Shown in pieces: positions 53,238-55,736 of a stretch of DNA of 55,736 bases. The position numbers were made by a program, and so were the translations under genes. The first letter of the stretch is position 1. Every line of letters starts with the position of its first letter. The DNA comes from Moraxellaceae bacterium (lineage in GTDB: Bacteria; Pseudomonadota; Gammaproteobacteria; Pseudomonadales; Moraxellaceae), in assembly GCA_004173455.1 (NCBI GenBank), contig SECL01000035.1, positions 1-55,736 on the forward strand. Direction: 5' to 3'. The notes beneath the pieces are model-generated. The model did no database searches. It worked only from the letters and a program-made list of their open reading frames with translations, and was not told the DNA's origin.

Positions 53238-54512
53238 ATGTCTGACCCGTCCTTACCTGTATCTTCATCGGACAGCGTGCATCAGTTACAGCACCTGATC
53301 AGTAGCAGTTTTGCGGCAGGGCAACTCGAAAAAATCACCTTGAGCAAATATAAAGGCAGCGAAGCAAATCTGGAAAAAATCCTGATCCGATCTGTCGCGC
53401 TTAAAAAACAGCCAATGCTGAGCTTTGTCTATCAATATCAAACCCGTGACATTACCAAAAACTATTCACTAGATGACGCACTGACTGAAATCACCCAACA
53501 ACTGGATGCCGGTTTTAAACAGCTCAATGCTAAAACCTTAACGCATGACTACCAGCTGATGATCAGTAAAAAAGGCAAACCTTTGCTCTCACAACAGAGT
53601 CATTTACAAAAGCCCTATTCACAGCAGCTCAGTCCGCAATCCAGTTCGCTGCCAAGCAGTTCGGAACACAGCCATTCTGATCATACTCATTCGACCCATA
53701 ATCGTGCCAAGCAACGCTATGTGGAACAATCACGCCCTTTTTTGCAACAACTTGGCGTGACTGATCAGCAAGGGCAGATAATTCCAGCCATGTCGCGCAA
53801 GTGGAAGCAAATTAACAAGTTTGTAGAAATTTTTGCCAATGCCATTGCGCAGACCTCATTGACGCAGCAGGACACGATGTCGGTGGTGGATTTTGGCTCC
53901 GGCAAAGGTTATCTGACTTTTGCCGTGCATGATTTTATTCGCCAGCAATTGCACAAAACCGCAGAAGTTACCGGAGTGGAATTGCGTGATGAGCTGGTGC
54001 AGTTTTGCAATCAGGTTGCGCAAACAGTAGATGCAACAGGAATGACATTTTATCAGGGCGATGTACGCAGTTTTAATCCTGACAAAATAGACATCATGAT
54101 TGCCTTACATGCCTGTGATACTGCCACTGATTATGCCTTGCATACTGGTATTCGCCTGAATGCAGCCGTGATCATGTGCGCGCCATGCTGTCATAAGGAA
54201 ATCCGGCCACAGCTAAAAATGCCGTTATTGTTACAACCCATGCTGCAATACGGTGTGCATCTGGGGCAACAGGCCGAAATGCTGACCGATAGCTTGCGGG
54301 CATTATTACTGGAAGCGCATGGTTATGACACCAAGGTGTTTGAGTTTGTAGCGCTCGAACATACCAGCAAAAACAAAATGATTCTGGCCATAAAAAAACA
54401 GCTGAATGCCAAAAAACAGGCCGAGGTGTCGCAAAAAATACAGGAACTTAAACAGTTTTATGGTATTGAACAACAAAGTCTGGAACAGCTGCTGGGCGAA
54501 AGTAACACTTAA
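53238..54512 (+). CDS. Class I SAM-dependent methyltransferase
   Basis: 424 residues from ATG 53238. The C-terminal half is the catalytic domain: VVDFGSGKGYLTFAVHDFI (SAM motif I), VTGVELRDELVQFCNQ, MTFYQGDVRSFN, IDIMIALHACDTATDYAL (motif IV region) and VIMCAPCCHKEIRPQL with a Cys-Cys-His cluster. The pattern fits PF13679-type methyltransferases. The first 185 residues are a less conserved part with a Ser/His-rich linker (QLSPQSSSLPSSSEHSHSDH). The substrate (RNA or protein) is not identifiable. Confidence 0.85.
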   Translation: MSDPSLPVSSSDSVHQLQHLISSSFAAGQLEKITLSKYKGSEANLEKILIRSVALKKQPMLSFVYQYQTRDITKNYSLDDALTEITQQLDAGFKQLNAKTLTHDYQLMISKKGKPLLSQQSHLQKPYSQQLSPQSSSLPSSSEHSHSDHTHSTHNRAKQRYVEQSRPFLQQLGVTDQQGQIIPAMSRKWKQINKFVEIFANAIAQTSLTQQDTMSVVDFGSGKGYLTFAVHDFIRQQLHKTAEVTGVELRDELVQFCNQVAQTVDATGMTFYQGDVRSFNPDKIDIMIALHACDTATDYALHTGIRLNAAVIMCAPCCHKEIRPQLKMPLLLQPMLQYGVHLGQQAEMLTDSLRALLLEAHGYDTKVFEFVALEHTSKNKMILAIKKQLNAKKQAEVSQKIQELKQFYGIEQQSLEQLLGESNT

Positions 54513-54522
54513 GCCAGACTAT

Positions 54523-54552
54523 AAAAAGCATGCTGAGTAGGGCGTGCTTTTT
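54523..54552. terminator. Terminator after the methyltransferase gene
   Basis: AAAAAGCATGC and GCGTGCTTTTT form an 11-bp stem with one G-U pair and an 8-base loop. It can serve both converging genes. Confidence 0.75.
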
Positions 54553-54573
54553 AATGAACGACGCTAAATTGAA

Positions 54574-55641
54574 TTAACGCCCTGTATAGATCAGTCCACC
54601 ATTTAAGGTAATTGAGGGGGGTAGAGGATTATCAAGATCATTGTTAAATGGGCTGGAATTGGTGAGAACAGTATTATTAAATTTCACTCCAAATCCATTT
54701 GGTTCAACCTGAATGCCCTTGCATGCAGCGTTTGTCTTACCGCACTGGTAGTCGATTGCAATTAAGCGTATTAAACTACTAGTGCCAGAATCAAGTAATA
54801 TCCTATTAAGTTGAATCGACTTTAGTTTTTTGTTTTGGATTATGACCGTCACATCCTGACTTTCTATCGTAACTGTGTCGTGATTAGTAACACTTACGTT
54901 AAAGTCATTAGGTGTGGTGCTTTGGTTAAAATAGGAGTTATCGGCATACCAGAGATTATTCTGGTCTGCTGCTGGCGCTTTCGATGGCAATGGGCGAATG
55001 GTTAATACTTGTTTTGGCTTCAATGCATCCACTGATGCACTAATGATAAGTGGTGCTGGTTTAGGATCATTACCAAAACTGGAAAAACTGTATGCTGTCG
55101 GTAGCAAGGTAAACTGACTGGCCGACTGTAAATCTTTAAAGCTTAAGTTTTGGGTATCTGTAGGTTGAGCATCTAAAGAGTAGTTACTATAATCCATATA
55201 CTGGCCGTAAAGGCCTCGATCATTTTTACTAAACGATATATTGATATTATTGTCTGTTAAAACAGAAATACCTGTATTAAAAATTCTTGAGCCAATAATC
55301 TGCTCCGGACTATTAACCGCAGCTATAACCTGATGGGTTTTTCCGTCTATGGTCACTGAGCCATGGCTTGTCTTTGGAATATCTTGTAGCGTCTGCGGCG
55401 CAATCGAGAGAGTGCCTTTAAGCTTTCCATTAAGTATTAATAAATTATCCAATGAATTATTGGATTTTAGAACCGTCTGAGTAAAACTGATATCTACTGA
55501 ACCAGTAGCTGGATCATACTGAATGGTTGAGCCGGAACATTGATCATTATATTGAGAATCTTCCTGCATACAGCTAAAGGTCTGCTGAGTATTATCAGAA
55601 TTTATATTGTTTTTAATTAATAGATCTCTTGCATAAATCAA
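54574..55641 (-). CDS. Surface-type protein, N-terminus missing
   Basis: 355 residues from a TTG at 55641, or longer: the frame stays open to a TGA at 55729-55731 without any ATG or GTG. Not recognised. It is Asn/Ser/Thr-rich and beta-strand-rich, with repeated TVTIESQDVTVIIQ-like strands, and three cysteine pairs (FSCMQED with QCSG, and CGKTNAACKG), as in secreted adhesin or pilus-tip-like proteins. No signal peptide is present, so the protein looks N-terminally truncated or the start is beyond recognition. The sequence is more AT-rich than its neighbours, a hint of transfer. A 34-base palindrome overlaps its proposed start. Confidence 0.5.
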   Translation of the reverse strand: MIYARDLLIKNNINSDNTQQTFSCMQEDSQYNDQCSGSTIQYDPATGSVDISFTQTVLKSNNSLDNLLILNGKLKGTLSIAPQTLQDIPKTSHGSVTIDGKTHQVIAAVNSPEQIIGSRIFNTGISVLTDNNINISFSKNDRGLYGQYMDYSNYSLDAQPTDTQNLSFKDLQSASQFTLLPTAYSFSSFGNDPKPAPLIISASVDALKPKQVLTIRPLPSKAPAADQNNLWYADNSYFNQSTTPNDFNVSVTNHDTVTIESQDVTVIIQNKKLKSIQLNRILLDSGTSSLIRLIAIDYQCGKTNAACKGIQVEPNGFGVKFNNTVLTNSSPFNNDLDNPLPPSITLNGGLIYTGR

Positions 55642-55671
55642 AAGATGATCAATGTATTGATCATCTTTTGA
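55638..55671. repeat. 34-base near-perfect palindrome
   Basis: TCAAAAGATGATCAAT at 55638-55653, GT, then its exact complement ATTGATCATCTTTTGA at 55656-55671. It straddles the open frame at the beginning of the preceding protein. Perfect complementarity over 16 bp is far above chance. A 2-base centre would favour a dimeric protein-binding site or cruciform over a simple hairpin. Confidence 0.8.
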
Positions 55672-55707
55672 GCTAAAAATTGTATGACTTTCAACTATAA
55701 TAACAGC

Positions 55708-55736
55708 ATGAAATATACCGATATCAAATCATTACC
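55708..55736 (+). CDS. Possible start of a gene cut by the window edge
   Basis: An ATG at 55708 opens a frame (MKYTDIKSL) that runs to the window end without a stop. No ribosome site is clear. Only nine codons are visible, so this is a suggestion only. Confidence 0.2.

Overview
The window looks like a chromosome segment from a gammaproteobacterium of the family Moraxellaceae (Acinetobacter/Alkanindiges-like). The reasons are the split three-gene proton-translocating transhydrogenase (pntAA-pntAB-pntB), the rplM-rpsI-sspA-sspB neighbourhood, a tandem family of DUF2147 proteins with an APYT-[N/D]-KP motif, and a DMT/EamA, BCCT, MHS and HflX complement typical of that family. I could not run a search, so the genus is an inference. 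Only one tRNA was found (tRNA-Pro). I found no rRNA, CRISPR array or complete insertion sequence.

Positions 1 to about 6000 are an AT-rich accessory island. It ends at the 3' side of tRNA-Pro(GGG), where a decayed tyrosine integrase lies. It carries an AlpA-like regulator, two tandem but divergent inovirus Gp2/YagK-YfjJ-like replication proteins, a three-gene cluster of one small lipoprotein and two small membrane proteins, one unrecognised 115-residue protein, and an unusual density of hairpins. The hairpins include a 205-base nested structure at 4258-4462 and a stem that covers the alpA ribosome-binding site. The layout resembles a degenerate filamentous-phage-like or satellite element.

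Positions 6100 to 26100 are core metabolism. They hold dusA, an EamA transporter, the pnt operon, an ammonium transporter behind a near-consensus sigma-54 promoter, rsfS, pta-ackA, a periplasmic DUF4198 protein and proA. Next come an alpha/beta hydrolase fused to a PilZ-like tail, the sspA-sspB-tail-anchored protein operon, alkB and an acyltransferase. The rpsI-rplM pair follows at 26319-26954. The rplM frame is open but lacks residues 69-132 of ribosomal protein L13, exactly 64 codons, which is the most striking single anomaly in the window.

Positions 27400 to 39300 hold a LapBC/TolC-like type I secretion operon with no substrate gene beside it, a BCCT transporter, and the pdxA-rsmA-J-domain protein-apaH run. 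Positions 39400 to 55736 hold four DUF2147 paralogues in a row, an lrgA-lrgB pair separated by a perfect 16-bp hairpin, hflX, a lysophospholipid acyltransferase, a phospholipase D/cardiolipin synthase-like enzyme, a metallophosphoesterase and a membrane diguanylate cyclase. They also hold an MHS-family transporter, a TrhA/hemolysin III protein, a methyltransferase, and at the right edge an AT-rich surface-type protein without a credible start codon.
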